Program-made: the position numbers and the translations under genes
Notes under the pieces: model-generated
Seen by the model: only the letters and a program-made list of their open reading frames with translations
What the model was told of the DNA's origin: nothing
Database searches by the model: none
Source: Stagonosporopsis chrysanthemi
Taxonomy: Eukaryota > Ascomycota > Dothideomycetes > Pleosporales > Didymellaceae
Reading direction: 5' to 3'
NCBI GenBank assembly: GCA_022560025.1
Contig: JAFISE010000116.1
Span: forward strand, 37,444 to 101,443
DNA length: 64,000 nt
In this document: positions 24,315 through 36,630 of the stretch, one piece after another
Position numbering within the stretch: position 1 is the stretch's first letter
Layout: each line of letters starts with the position of its first letter

Positions 24315-26634
24315 CGAGCCGTGTCCCAGTTCTTGTGCTGGGGTGGCTTTTCTCTTGTTCGAGTTCGAGGAGTCGAGGGGAGGTCCGCGTCCAAAAGACA
24401 GGCCGACCGCAGATGCACCAACGACAGTGGCAGTAGCACAAAGCTGTGTGACGAGTATGCGTCAGTCATGGTCTTCAGTACGGCTCACACGTCGAGTATT
24501 GCGAAGCGAAAGAGGCAAGTAGCCGCGCTCAGAAGCAGACGAGGCGTTGAGACATATCAAAACAAGCAAGGGCCTTAGGTGAGGGTGCATGTAGACATGC
24601 AGACGCAACATTGGCGCCTTGCAGGCGGAGAGAAGAAGGCAGAATATTTACCGTTGGAACCGTTTTCATTCTCGTTAGAAACCGCACCGCCGGGGAAGAC
24701 TCGCTCGGCGAAGCACTTGTGACGACGCGAGCATTCTGGCACGTCAAGCCTCAGTGAACCATGGATCGCAGATGCACGACGGGTATACGGGGGAGGAATG
24801 AGGGCTCAATCAGACGCCAGGAGAACCAACAGCACCACAAAACTGGACAACAGGAGGGCGGCAAAAGCACCCGACAGCGGGCTGAAGCAAAGAGGTGGAG
24901 CTTCGAGGGAGAGCGGACGGAGGGCTGAAGAAATCCGCTGGCTTGCTTGCTTGTTGCTTCTGGGATCGACGGACAGGGTTACCCAGCGCGCTTGGGGATT
25001 AGCGAGATGTCGCCGATGAATTGGGCTGATGGCGGCATGTCGAAACACAATACGGAGTCGACACAGACCTCATGCCTCGCTGAGCACCGTCCAAGTTGGC
25101 ATAGCTCCGCTGCTGTGAAGCCGTGCCGTTCGACGCCGTTCGCGCTGCATCGCAGCGCATCTGAGTGCATCTCAGGCCGCATCCTGCCGTTCTACTCTGT
25201 ACAGTGCGGGCCAGCTGCAGCACGGCGCGGTGCACGACGTTTGGTCGAAGCAGTGCTAACGATAGCGCCGAGTAACCGTTAACGCTCAGGGACGCTGCGC
25301 AGACGCTGGTCACGGCGAGCCAAACGAGCCCACAAGTGAGAACCACCCCTCGCAGCTAAGAACCAACTATTTTGGGACCCACGATAGCATCGCAAGGCAC
25401 TTGCAACGCTGTGCAGTGATTCGCGAGCGCCCATCTGCACGTCCGACAGCAGTTCCCTGCAAGCGAGTGGAGATTGTTTGCTGATCGTGTCGTCGGGACG
25501 CCCATGTTCGTACAGATCAGCCGGTTCACGTAGGCTTGCTTGGAATGTGGAAATCCGGTAGAGCGTGCCTTAGCAGCCTCCGCCACAGCGCACCAGTCCA
25601 CTCCATCCACGACCGTTCCGGGAAACGGTGTAGGTGTTGGGGCGCTGGTGCCAGTGTCACGCTGGAGGCAGCCGAAGGAATGCGGATGGAGAACATCAAG
25701 GCACGGATGCATGATCCCTCGTGGATACAGCTGTTTCGGCACGCAGATGCTCACCAATGGCAGGGCTGGCCCACGGCTCCTCGGAGGCAGCCTCAGCAGC
25801 CAAAACAGAGAGCACGTCAGCCCCAGGATGGGGAAACTAGAGAACGGGACAAGACAAGCAAGGTGCAAGGTGCAAGGTGCGAGGATAGCAGGGATAGAGG
25901 GTATGGCGGGACCGTAAGCCTCAGCCCAGCAAAATCAAATCAGTGGCAGGTAGCGGAGTGGCAGGCAAGCCATGGCACGCGCCGTGATGAACACGGCCGC
26001 CCGTTGCCCCAAAAGCCATCAAGCCAGTTCAATGTCACAGGTGCATCGTGAACGACGTTGCGAACTAGGTCTGAACCGACATCCATAGGCCTGCCTGATT
26101 TGATCAACAGTGGAGGCGGCGCTGTGAATCATTCTGGGGAACTGCGACGGCAGGTATCATTCTTTCTGGCAACAGACGATGTGGGCGAGCGGCTCAAGGC
26201 CTAGATGAGGTTACGCTACGATCAGTGATGTCCTGCGGCAACACAGAGACGCGGCAGGGGATGCACGTAGCCGGGCATCCTGGCCGGCGATTGCAAGCAG
26301 CGTGCCCCAGAGCGCCCAGGTGGTCGCGCAGAGACGCGCCGAGTCCGCCGTTTGATGGAGCCCCGCTGATTGGCCACCGTCGCTCCTTCCAGAATCGACT
26401 GCCACGCCACTCTCAGTTTTTGCTTGGGTGTTGGACGACGTGTTGTGGCACCATTGTCGTACGCAGAAACACGATTCCGCTCCGCCAATACTCTGGCATC
26501 AGACTGAACATAGCGAGACGTGCTCTTGTGCCCCCTCCCGATTTCGCCCGCGCCTCCGTTGAATTTTGACTTTGGACTACAGCGCCTTTGTGGGACAGAA
26601 ACCATTCCCGTACACTGGACGCCAGCCAGCAGCC
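24315..26634. other. divergent intergenic region, 2.3 kb
   Basis: Lies between the minus-strand unknown gene and plus-strand GCN20 and should carry both promoters and 5' leaders. A GCAAGGT heptamer occurs three times in tandem at 25857-25880. Several open frames of 100-170 codons on both strands look like chance in GC-rich DNA. Upstream exons of the unknown gene may lie at 24650-24790. Confidence 0.45.
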
Positions 26635-28949
26635 ATGGAAGCTGAAATCAGAACCCAGATCCCTACTATCGACCCCATCCTGTCAGAGTACTCGGTGGGG
26701 TACCTGACCCATGCCGCCAGTTCGTTCTCTTCCGACTCGGACCCCAACGCTCCTTCCCCGCTCGAGGAAGCTGCCGCTAGTGTAGCTGCTCTGCTTCTCT
26801 CTGCCTCTGGAAATTTGTCAAGAGACAATGAGACAGCCATCACGAATCTGGTTGAGAGGTTTGTGTCACGCCTCAATGCAGCAAACGGCACCGATGGCGA
26901 GCGCCGCCAGATGGCCCCTTCGGCTAAGAGGCTCGACCAGGCCATCCACGTGGGCTCCTCAAAGAACATGTCAGCAACCCTGGGCCTGTCAGGTGGAACT
27001 GTTGATCTTGAGTCAGCCAACAGCCGCAAGGTAGAGTCCAGGGTTGATCGCAAGAAGCTCGAGAAAGCCGAACGCAAACTGCGTGCCAAGCAAGATCGCA
27101 AGGAGTTCAAGACCGTTGAATATGAGGCCTCCAAGCTGCTTGATATTCCCAATGAAGCACAGAGCTATGAGGAGTTCTACATGGCTGTCAACCCTCTGCA
27201 GCTGGGCTCTGACTCATCTAACAAGAGCAAGGATGTCAAGATTGACAGCTTCGACGTTTCCATGCCAGGCCTGCGTATCCTGACTGATGCTTCTTTGACA
27301 TTAGCATACGGTCGACGATATGGTCTGGTTGGTCAGAATGGTATTGGCAAATCGACATTGCTCCGAGCTCTTGCTCGACGTGAAGTTTCAATTCCTACAC
27401 ATATCTCAATTCTCCACGTGGAGCAGGAGGTGAGTTAAAGTTATGACTACTACAAAAGGCCTATTAACTGATTTTGATTCAGATCACTGGTGATGACACA
27501 CCTGCCCTTCAAGCTGTCTTGGATGCAGACGTCTGGCGAAAACATCTCCTCAAGGAACAAGACAAGATTACAGCGGAGCTCAACCAACTGGAGGCAGAGC
27601 GTGCGTCCCTGGCAGATACCTCTGCAGATGCTGAAAGGCTTGACAAGCAGCGTGAGGGCCTTGACACCACTCTCAGTGATGTTCATTCCAAGCTTGCAGA
27701 GATGGAATCCGACAAGGCAGAGTCCAGAGCGGCGAGTATTCTTGCTGGCCTGGGATTCTCCACCGAGCGCCAACAATATGCCACTAAAACCTTTTCCGGA
27801 GGATGGAGAATGCGTTTGGCTTTGGCACGAGCATTGTTCTGCGAACCGGATCTGTTGCTGCTGGACGAGCCGTCTAACATGTTGGACGTCCCATCTATTA
27901 CCTTCTTGGCCAACTACCTTCAGGACTACCCGAGTACTGTGCTGGTCGTTTCTCACGACAGAGCCTTCCTTAACGAGGTCGCTACCGATATCATCCATCA
28001 GCACTCCGAGCGACTTGACTACTACAAGGGTGGTAACTTCGATTCCTTCTATGCTACTAAGGAAGAGCGACGCAAGACTGCGAAGCGCGAGTATGAGAAG
28101 CAAATGGCCGAACGTGCTCATCTGCAGGCTTTCATCGACAAGTTTAGGTACAATGCTGCCAAGTCCTCGGAGGCGCAATCCAGGATCAAGAAGCTTGAAC
28201 GAATGCCAATCCTACAGGCGCCTGAAGCAGAATACACGGTCCACTTCAAGTTCCCCGAAGTGGAGAAGTTGTCACCTCCTATCATTCAGATGAGTGGCGT
28301 CTCTTTCGGTTACAGCCCAGACAAGATCTTGCTGAAGAATGTCGACCTCGATGTGCAGCTCGACTCCCGTATTGGTATTGTTGGTCCCAACGGTGCTGGC
28401 AAGACAACAGCCCTCAAGCTCCTCATTGGCGCACTGCAGCCTTCGTCTGGACTGATCTCGCAAAACCCTCGACTTCGTGTAGGCTTTTTCGCTCAGCACC
28501 ACGTCGATGCATTGGACCTGAACAACAGTGCCGTAGGATTCATGGCCAAGCAATACCCCGGTAAGCCGGATGAGGAGTACCGTCGCCATTTGGGTGCTTT
28601 CGGCATTACGGGTATGACGGGTCTACAGAAGATGGAGCTGCTATCTGGAGGTCAAAAGTCGCGCGTGGCCTTCGCCTGCTTGGCTTTGACCAACCCACAC
28701 ATTCTTGTCCTAGACGAGCCTTCTAATCACTTGGATATCGAAGCTATGGATGCTCTGTCGGAGGCGCTGCAGAAGTTCCAGGGCGGCGTGCTGATGGTCA
28801 GTCACGACGTTACTATGCTGCAGAATGTGTGCACAAGCTTGTGGGTGTGCGACAACGGCACGATTGAGCACTTTGACGGCTCCGTGCAGGCGTACAAGCG
28901 CCGAATCACAGCACAGGCCAACGAGGCAGGTGTCGTAGCAAAGCACTGA
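26635..28949 (+). CDS. gcn20: ABCF ATPase Gcn20
   Basis: Exons 26635-27429 and 27483-28949, 753 aa, equal in length to yeast Gcn20. The start (GCCATGG context) gives MEAEIRTQIPTIDPILSEYS, the conserved N-terminal region that binds Gcn1. There are two ATP-binding cassettes without membrane segments: Walker A GQNGIGKST (near 234) and GPNGAGKTT (near 565), signatures FSGGWRMRLA and LSGGQKSRVA, and Walker B LLLLDEPSNMLD and ILVLDEPSNHLD. Gcn20 works with Gcn1 on ribosomes to activate Gcn2 in response to uncharged tRNA (general amino-acid control). The upstream in-frame segment from 26566 has no ATG. Confidence 0.98.
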
Positions 28950-29254
28950 GTGTGGATAGAAAACGCCAGTACCAGGCACAATGCGAAACAACCAAATTTT
29001 TGACACCGTGACCTCGTGCCCTCAAGAGTCACAACTGCCCGTGATGAAGCTTGTATACAGTGTTGTGATCCCTCGTCGTGCTTTCCCGAACAGCTAATTA
29101 GCAGTTGCGCTAGGCCCAAACCAATGACGCTCATTCAAGCAAGCTCCCGCCAGCCCATGCATGCCCACCTCACCACACGCGCCCGCGCCCAAAGACGACC
29201 ACCTCCTGTCACCCTCGACGCGGCCTGCAATTCTTTCGACTGCCTCGCCGCTCA
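28950..29254. other. short intergenic region GCN20-WHI2
   Basis: Tandem genes on the same strand; the GCN20 3' UTR and WHI2 promoter share 305 bp. No other feature seen. Confidence 0.4.
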
Positions 29255-30899
29255 ATGCGCCCTGCCATTCGGTGATTCGCACCCGCTCGCAATTGATTGA
29301 CTGACACGGCGGTTAGCGCCCTTGCCCCTTCGAGGCCTCATTTGCGTCAACAGACACAGCACACCGGCACCTTGTCACGAACGCAGGCTTCCAGACCAGA
29401 CGGCTTGTCCGTATCCACTCTTTTGTCCCCGACCTCCAGCGACAGCGACACGTCCCGCCCACCGTACACAGTCACAGCACCCGTGAGCGACGCTCCAGTG
29501 TTGACCACGGCCGGCGAATCACCGCTACCCCCGTCGTTCTCCTCCCTCTTCTTCCCGTCCGAGGACCCTGTCCCAGCGCGCAACAAGCCCAACGAGCCCA
29601 CACAACGCGAGGCCCCTCCTGCATTTGCACCTGCACCCCCATTCACCGAATCCGCCTCATCAGCCGCCGCTGTTGCTGCGACTAAAGCCGTCCTACCGCG
29701 CGACACCAAGGCCAGCTCTAGTAGCAAGGATATCGACGACGGAGAGCCGCCACCGCCCTACACAGAAGGAACAAGCCCGCTCGACTCATTCACCTACGTC
29801 ATGGCTTCAGCAGGAGGTCCCGCGAGTATCATTACTCAGGTCTCCCAGACCGGCCCAGCGCCCCCGATCAATGCTTTGGGTGGAGGTTCTGACGAGAACA
29901 TCACTTTGGAGCTAAGGTGATTACTTTTGAGACGACTTGTCGAACAGGTGCTTACTACTTCTACAGAGGAACGCGCTTCACCTTGTCGCGCGATGAGCTC
30001 CTGACTCTGCCTGAATTCGTCCTCCTGTCCCTGTTCCCCAATGGTCTCCTTCCTGATGGCCATATGAACTCGTACCATGATGGCGATGTGTATCCAGTCG
30101 ATGTGGGTAACCCCGATCCCCCCCTTCCCCACCTCCCCAAGGGCACAGCAGCCAAGATCATGTACCACCTCTCCAATCCTGCGATATATTTATCTGACAG
30201 TCTTTATCCTTCACAGTACGACCCGAACTCTCTCCAGTACATGCTCGATTTCTTTCGCAATGTAGCGCAGACCATACCTGCATCGCCGCCTTCGCCAACT
30301 GCAGGCTCCGATCACGCTGCCGAGGCAGTACCTATTGAGCCGATGCATGGATCCGCAAGAGATATGCTTCAGGATCGCGCCGGCATCATCGTTCTCCGCG
30401 AGGATCTGGACTTCTACGTCATCCCACCGCACCGCGATATTGCTCAGCCAGAAATGATTGAGGTCAAGCGTGCCGCAGGAGAGGCATTGCTGAGGCAAGA
30501 GGGTATCTTCTCAGGTCTCAGGAAGAGCGAGGAGCCTGGCACAACCGAGCAGCACCTCATCGAAATGCTGACTGCAGGGTAAGCTGTCCCAAGCAAGATT
30601 GACAAGCATTGCTGACAACAAGCAGCGGTTTCAACCACGATGACTACTGGGGCCACCGCGCTGGAGAACCTAACAAAGCTGTCATCTGCAGCATTGCTCT
30701 TGCGCGCTTGAGGACCGACATCAAGGGAAACGACCTTGCCAACAGCAATGCCGTCGGCATGGCTCAGAAGCTGTTGCTGTTCTGGAGGAAACCCGCCCGC
30801 CGATGCTGGTGGGAAGGCGTCGAGCTTGACAACGTCAGGGGGGTAGAGGGCAAGCTCAAGGTCTGGATAAGACGGGTCTGGACGCTCGAGATGGTATGA
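29255..30899 (+). CDS. whi2: Whi2-like BTB/POZ stress-response phosphatase activator
   Basis: Proposed exons: 29255-29271, 29317-29916, 29967-30102, 30217-30578 and 30626-30899, 462 aa. Exons 2-5 are well supported: each junction restores family sequence (ELRGTRFTLSRDELLTLPEF; VYPVDYDPNSLQYMLDFF; TAGGFNHDDYWGHR). The 17-nt first exon (MRPAI) is inferred because the second exon has no suitable ATG before conserved sequence; its intron has a TTGACTGAC branch. The N-terminus is Pro/Ser-rich with a PPPPYTEG motif. The BTB-like fold covers about 205-285. Yeast Whi2 activates the Psr1/Psr2 phosphatases and represses TORC1 when amino acids are low. GCN20 next door also acts in amino-acid sensing. 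Confidence 0.88.
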
Positions 30900-33219
30900 T
30901 AACCCCCACACATTGATCCGGCGCCTTTTCTGATAATCGACAGAGCGTCATCGGTCTCCGTTAATCAGCTTTGACCACTATTTCTTTTGTCTCTCTCGCG
31001 GTGTCTTCTACCGCATCGCTCTTTCGATATGACTGCCATCCTACCTTACCAGAAAAGCGCGACTGGTTCTGTGGTCTCATTTAAGGAGCATAATTAGCGG
31101 CTCTGTCTCGTTTTCACTGTTCTGATACCTCTCTGCATTGTCTATTACTACAGATGAGCAGATGAAAGTCATCCATAGCGAGCGTTGGCATAGGTTCACA
31201 TATTGTTTGCCGCAAGTCTAGGTGGCTCAGTACATATGCTTGTTTAGCAATCGCGATATAAAGTTTCACGTACGCATTTTACTCTAATAATCCAGTAATC
31301 TCATTCTCTCATCTCAACATGCCTTACTCCGCTTTTACCGGCATCGTTCAGTAGTCCATTATGCACCGGCGTCCACTCCGTTAAGGTTCAAGGCCCTTGG
31401 TGTCGGCCCCTTGACGGCGCATATCCGAAAGCCTGCGCTCTCCACCTATGCAACCGGTCAGCCGCCTTACCCAACCCGCCGTCCCGTTGCAGTAGCTCAA
31501 CCAAACTCCACCATTTCTCAAGGCAACCCACTCCCGTACACAACTGTTCTGTTGACGCACTCGATGATCGTCATGAGAAAGAAATTGTCGAAATACAGTA
31601 TTCCTGCTCCTTGTAAGAAAATCCCGCGGTGACGTGTTTATGCGATCCACATGCAGTGCTGCGCCAGTCTACGCTGATTGTAGTATGCATGGTGAATTGA
31701 TACCCTTACTACTTAAAGCCTTGGACGTCACTATGCAGTCATTCTTGGCAGAGACGTCCGGCCGTTAAGGCAATATGGAGTGAACGCGGTTCGAAATGAT
31801 CTGCGTGGCTGGCCTGAGAAAGGGGGCTTGAGAAAGTGGGCGTTGAGACGTGGTTGATGGCGACGTCGCACAAGATCCACTGTTTTGTGGCGGGTTGCAT
31901 GGACATGGCGAATCTGACGCTGGAGAACTCTCCGAGAGAGGGTCGTTCGAATCAACATACAATACACATTCAATACTACTTTGGGTTTTGGACGCGGCGT
32001 GTGTCCAGTCGACCGATCCTCGCGTAGGTCGAGAGCATAGATAGTTACGCAGCACGACCACGTACGAAAAGCAGCACCACCACCCCACGTTTGGAGACCA
32101 GATCTACAGCACATCCTCTTCTCCCGTGTCACCTCCCCAGCTGCCCGATACAACAATGCCCTACGACAATGCAGGTACCACTTTTCTTTTTCCTCGACGA
32201 CCCTGCCGTTTCGAAACACCCAGCCACCTGCTGTGACCCGGGGACCGGGAACCCACCTCGAGGCGCCGACAAGGACCGGGGGATGATTCTCAGCTCCAGC
32301 TCGCGTTCACCCTGGCCCCCGGCTTGTACGCCGTGGTCGCCAATGTATTGTATCTTTCTAGAGCTCGTGTGCACCGCGGGGGCTTGTGTACGCTGTGGGG
32401 CTCATGTATACCGTGCGTATGTACGCCGTGGGCCCTCGCCTGGCGTCCGGCTCAACAGGAGCACGGCATAGCAGTGGCGGCACGCGGCATAGTGTTAGGG
32501 TAAGGATGAGATGTGGAAACGGGGCCAGTGGGCCGACGAGTATTGACGACGCAAGGGCGTTGGAGGGCTGAGACAATGGGGTGAGCATCGCGGCCCGGGT
32601 TGCGAGGGCGGCTGCATATGCAAGGCGTATAAGACAGTGGGTATTCGGATGGACGCTGCAGCTGAGTGAAGGGTTTGACAGTCACCGCAGATGCGGCGAC
32701 AAAGGTGAGACTGCTTTTGTGCTATGGACACGTCAATGCTGCCAGAATCGCTGGGGACAGCATCTCGCGCAGCGCTGCGTATGCTGTGTTGCAAACGATG
32801 TGTGATGAGGCTTGCAGACAACAACAGGTACATACGTCGTCATAGTCTACGGGAGCGAGGAGGTATTGCACTGGGTGGAGCTCAGCTTTGTTCATGTCAT
32901 GCCGATGATGGCTGACCAAGTCTTCTCATTCAGAACAGCAGCTCATGCTGCTGCACCATTACTACATATCGATTGCGTGTGGAGACGCACTGTCTTATCC
33001 CATAACGCACTCTTACAGTGTATCACCTCTATGCTTGACCGTGGTTGAAGGGCCAAGAAGATGATATGCAAACAACGCCTTTTGAACGACCAAAGAGTCC
33101 CTGACTCTTGAAATGCTATGCCGTTGAAGACAATGAACTTTTCCAAGTGGTATCATCCCAGTTCATAACGTCGTGTTGAAACTGCTCAAACTCAAACATA
33201 AAGTATAATGAAAAGAAAT
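30900..33219. other. convergent intergenic region, 2.3 kb
   Basis: Lies between the 3' ends of WHI2 (plus) and SAH1 (minus). All open frames are short and unsupported. Around 32380-32440 an imperfect TGTACGCCGTGGG-like unit recurs. A multi-exon gene cannot be excluded by eye but no protein motif was found on either strand. Confidence 0.4.
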
Positions 33220-34621
33220 CTAGTAGCGGTAAATGTCGCTCTTGAAAGGACCCTCAACGGGGAGGCCAAGGTACTCAGCCTGGACCTCGGTGAGCTTGGA
33301 GAGCTCAGCGTTGACGTGGGCCAAGTGGAGAAGGGCGACCTGCTCGTCGAGGATCTTGGGTAGGACGTAGACACCGACGTCGAGCTTGCCGGTCTTGCCG
33401 AACTCGATGTACTTGTTGCCGAACTCCTCGTCAGCGGCCTTGTACAGCATGATCTGGGCAAGGACCTGGTTGGTGAAAGAGCAGGACATGACGAAGGAGG
33501 AGTGGCCGGTGGCGCAGCCTAAGTTGACGAGACGACCCTCAGCGAGGAGGATGAGGTGGCGGCCGTTCTTCATGAGGTAGCGGTCGACCTGGGGCTTGAT
33601 GCTGGTGACAGACTTGGCGTTCTTCTTGAGCCAGGCAACGTCGATCTCGATGTCGAAGTGACCGATGTTGCAAACGATGGCGTCGTTGGGCATCTGCTCG
33701 AAGTGCTCGCCAGTCAGAATGTCACGGCAACCAGTGGTGGTGACGAAAATCTGACCCTGGGAAGCAGCCTTCTCCATGGTGGTGACCTGGAATCCAGAGA
33801 CGGCAGCCTGGAGAGCGTTGATGGGGTCAATCTCAGTGACGATGACGCGGGCACCCATGGAGTGGAGGGCCTGAGCGCAACCCTTACCGACATCACCGAA
33901 ACCGGCGACAACGGCAACCTTACCAGCGATCATGACATCGGTGGCACGCTTGATGCCATCGACAAGGGACTCACGGCAGCCGTAAAGGTTGTCAAACTTG
34001 GACTTGGTGACGGAGTCGTTGACGTTGATGGCGGGGACGAGGAGACCCTTGCCCTTGAGCATGCGGTAGAGGTGGTGGACACCAGTGGTGGTCTCCTCAG
34101 AGACACCGTAGCAGTCCTTGAGCATCTCAGGGTACTTCTTGTGGACAAGGGCAGTGAGGTCACCACCGTCGTCGAGGATCAAGTTGAGGGACTTGTTGTC
34201 CTTGAAAGCAACGAGCTGCTGCTCAAGGCACCACTCGTACTCCTCCTCGGTCTCGCCCTTCCAGGCGAAGACGGGGACACCAGATGCGGCAATGGCAGCA
34301 GCGGCGTGGTCCTGAGTGGAGAAGATGTTGCAGGAGGTCCAGGTAACCTCAGCGCCGAGGGATGTGAGGGTCTCGATGAGGACGGCGGTCTGGATGGTCA
34401 TGTGCAGGCAACCAGCGATGCGGGCGCCCTTGAGGGGCTGGTCCTCAGCGTACTTGACGCGAGTCTCCATGAGACCGGGCATCTCATTCTCGGCGAGCTC
34501 GATCTCTCTGTCCCTTGGGTTAGCAGGGTCTTCAAGCACGGAGTTGAGGTATAACGTACCGGCGACCGAAAGCGGCCAGCGAGATATCGGCAACCTTGAA
34601 CTTGTGGGCGGGAGCAGACAT
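33220..34621 (-). CDS. sah1: S-adenosyl-L-homocysteine hydrolase
   Basis: Two exons on the minus strand: 34621-34560 and 34507-33220, 449 aa, the same length as yeast Sah1. The 52-bp intron joins ADISLAAFGR to REIELAENEMPGLM. The enzyme splits S-adenosylhomocysteine into adenosine and homocysteine, relieving inhibition of methyltransferases. Visible are the NAD-binding GFGDVGKGC, the substrate-site NDSVTKSKFDN (with the Lys), NIGHFDIEID, and the C-terminal KSDIYRY that reaches into the neighbouring subunit. Very strong third-position C bias indicates high expression. It acts as a cytosolic tetramer. Confidence 0.98.
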
Positions 34622-35091
34622 TGTGAATGTTATGGAGAGAAATTGAGGAGGGAGGAAAGAGTGAGAGTGAGGAGATGCAAGTTGCGGGACAACGAGGTTT
34701 TTCTATGCTGAGGGCGCGGGGCAGCCCATCTTTTCTGCCACACCGCCCTTCGGCAGTTGTGATTGGTTGCTAAGGCCGGACCCTGACACTACTAGCACTT
34801 CTCTTTGAGGTGATCTGCTGATAGCTGCGCTGAGCACATTGTTGCCTCCATCCTTCTCAGTACTAATTGCTCGAGACTCCCCAAGCCTGTTGAGTATGGT
34901 CGTTGGAATGGCCTCTTTTTTTTTCTCGTATCTTTGACCCAAAGGCTATGTTGGGGTGTACGTCTTATCTACGCGTCATGACATCCTGGCCGTTTCAAAG
35001 CGGTTTGGCTTTCCTCCGGCACTGACCGACAGCAGCCAGCACTAGTAATGCTTCCATCTGATCATGTATTTTCTCACTTTGCAAGCGTCAA
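34622..35091. other. SAH1 promoter and 3' end of the DHODH-like gene
   Basis: 470 bp. A T-run with surrounding pyrimidines lies at 34915-34927 (plus-strand coordinates). Nothing else recognised. Confidence 0.4.
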
Positions 35092-36192
35092 TTATCTCGT
35101 CCCTTCTAATTCTCGGCCAATTTCACCAAAAACATCCACACCCTTACGTCCAAGTGCAGTGCCCACGCCAACTGCGGCCGCCCCAACGGCTCGCATTCTC
35201 TTGTAACCAGCTGTATCCTCCACACCACCAACCCCGATGATCTGGATGTGCTCCAATCCCTTGTGCTGGAAGAGGAGCCCTTTAATAGTGTACACGTTTC
35301 CCAGTGCGAGAGGATGTAAGGGAGCGCCCGCGAGTCCTCCTATGCCTGTTCCTGTTGCTGATTCCAACGTGCGGTGGTATACTTCGTGTGGTTGTCCATC
35401 TGACGAGCTCTCAAGCTGAGGTGTTAAGAGAAGAGAGGATCCAAGTGTGTTACAAGAGGTGATGAACGTAATTGGGCAAGGAAGATGGCCCGGCTCGGCG
35501 AGAGTAGAGTCATTCAATGCCTCGATCAAGCCATTGTACTGGTCCTGGTATGTATAGGGAGGTGTCTTGATGCCAACTGGTACATGAGTGTGACCAGTGT
35601 GTGGGTGTGCTGATGTGCCGTCCTCTATTATTTGCCGATTGATCTCAACCTTTAGTGCATTGAGGTAAGTCAAAAGAGACGAAGGGTCGTAGGCCGGTGG
35701 CGGCTTGCCCGGAATGTTTGGGCATGAAAGATTGATCTCCATCGCTAGCACCATCCGCACATCGCACTGGCACGATGTGATGAGCTTGTAACAAGCGACT
35801 ACATCCTCCGCAGAGCCTGTCACAGATACTATGATCGGTTTGAAATGCTCCCTTCCTGCTGCTGAAGCTGATGGGAGACCGCGGCTTATTGTCTTGATAA
35901 AACCCAGATATTCTTCCAGAAGTATTGGGCTGTAGCCTAAAGTGTTCAGACTTCCTGTGTCGCTCGGCTTTCCTGCCCGGTCGATATTTGGAGGCGACGC
36001 GGCATGGCTTGTGGGATTGTAGAAGGCAAATTGGTGAACCGTTGAATTGTGCGGAAAGCCATTGAGTAGAGATGTTCGTGTTGTGATAGCTCCAGTGTAA
36101 GGACTGTCATACAATTCTTGGAGCTGTTCGAGCGTAGTGCACCACGGATTTGCGGAGTTCAAGAGTGGTGGTGTGATTGTAAGGGGCGCCAT
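35092..36192 (-). CDS. class 1A-type dihydroorotate dehydrogenase homologue
   Basis: Single exon, 366 aa. The fold is an FMN-binding TIM barrel. Motifs match class 1A (cytosolic, fumarate-type) enzymes: the loop EINLSCPNIPGKPPPAYD holds the catalytic Cys, VGIKTPPYT holds the FMN-contacting Lys, then ITSCNTLG and the phosphate-binding GVGGVEDT. No mitochondrial presequence or membrane helix is present, unlike the class 2 enzyme that serves pyrimidine synthesis in most filamentous fungi. This gene may thus be a paralogue with a salvage, catabolic or other reducing role; oxidation of dihydroorotate is inferred from family only. It is divergent from the Zn2Cys6 regulator gene, 438 bp apart. Confidence 0.9.
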   Translation of the reverse strand: MAPLTITPPLLNSANPWCTTLEQLQELYDSPYTGAITTRTSLLNGFPHNSTVHQFAFYNPTSHAASPPNIDRAGKPSDTGSLNTLGYSPILLEEYLGFIKTISRGLPSASAAGREHFKPIIVSVTGSAEDVVACYKLITSCQCDVRMVLAMEINLSCPNIPGKPPPAYDPSSLLTYLNALKVEINRQIIEDGTSAHPHTGHTHVPVGIKTPPYTYQDQYNGLIEALNDSTLAEPGHLPCPITFITSCNTLGSSLLLTPQLESSSDGQPHEVYHRTLESATGTGIGGLAGAPLHPLALGNVYTIKGLLFQHKGLEHIQIIGVGGVEDTAGYKRMRAVGAAAVGVGTALGRKGVDVFGEIGRELEGTR

Positions 36193-36630
36193 TGATCATC
36201 AAAAGTACCACGGAAGCAATCTCCGTCTTTGCAGAGCACCACTCCGTGGTCTCAAAGTGATAGGAGTGTGATCGGGTGCAACTTGTGAGAACACAGATTC
36301 GCAGATACGGAAGCTACTTACCCCGCGATATCGGTACTGGGAAGGTGCAGGTGGGGCTGATAAGCTGTTTGCAGCTTCAGCATCGCGTGAACATGAGAAT
36401 TTCACCAGCTTGTAGCTGACCTACTGCTCTATGTATACGAAATCTTTTGCTCAGAGCAACTGACTGGCTCATGTTGGGTCTGGTAAGCACAGCTGGTCTA
36501 TACGTAGGATGATTTGCAGTCAGCATGGCCTGCGTTTTGCCGCCACCTGACCTCTTTCGCTTTGTCACCAGTGATCCAAACTCTGAACTTTACCTCTTTG
36601 CTGTCACTGAACACATCACTTATGTTCTAA
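36193..36630. promoter_or_regulatory. divergent promoter region, DHODH-like gene and Zn2Cys6 regulator
   Basis: 438 bp between two divergent starts. If the alternative Met at 36525 were used for the regulator the shared region would be 332 bp. No clear palindromic CGG site was seen. Confidence 0.4.

Noticed and set aside
25356..26051. Open frames of 120-170 codons on both strands
   Set aside because: Overlapping on both strands in GC-rich promoter DNA with no codon bias or motif.
33556..34554. 332-codon open frame antisense to SAH1
   Set aside because: It mirrors the strong C bias at third positions of SAH1; Gly/Val/Asp/Leu-rich shadow frame.
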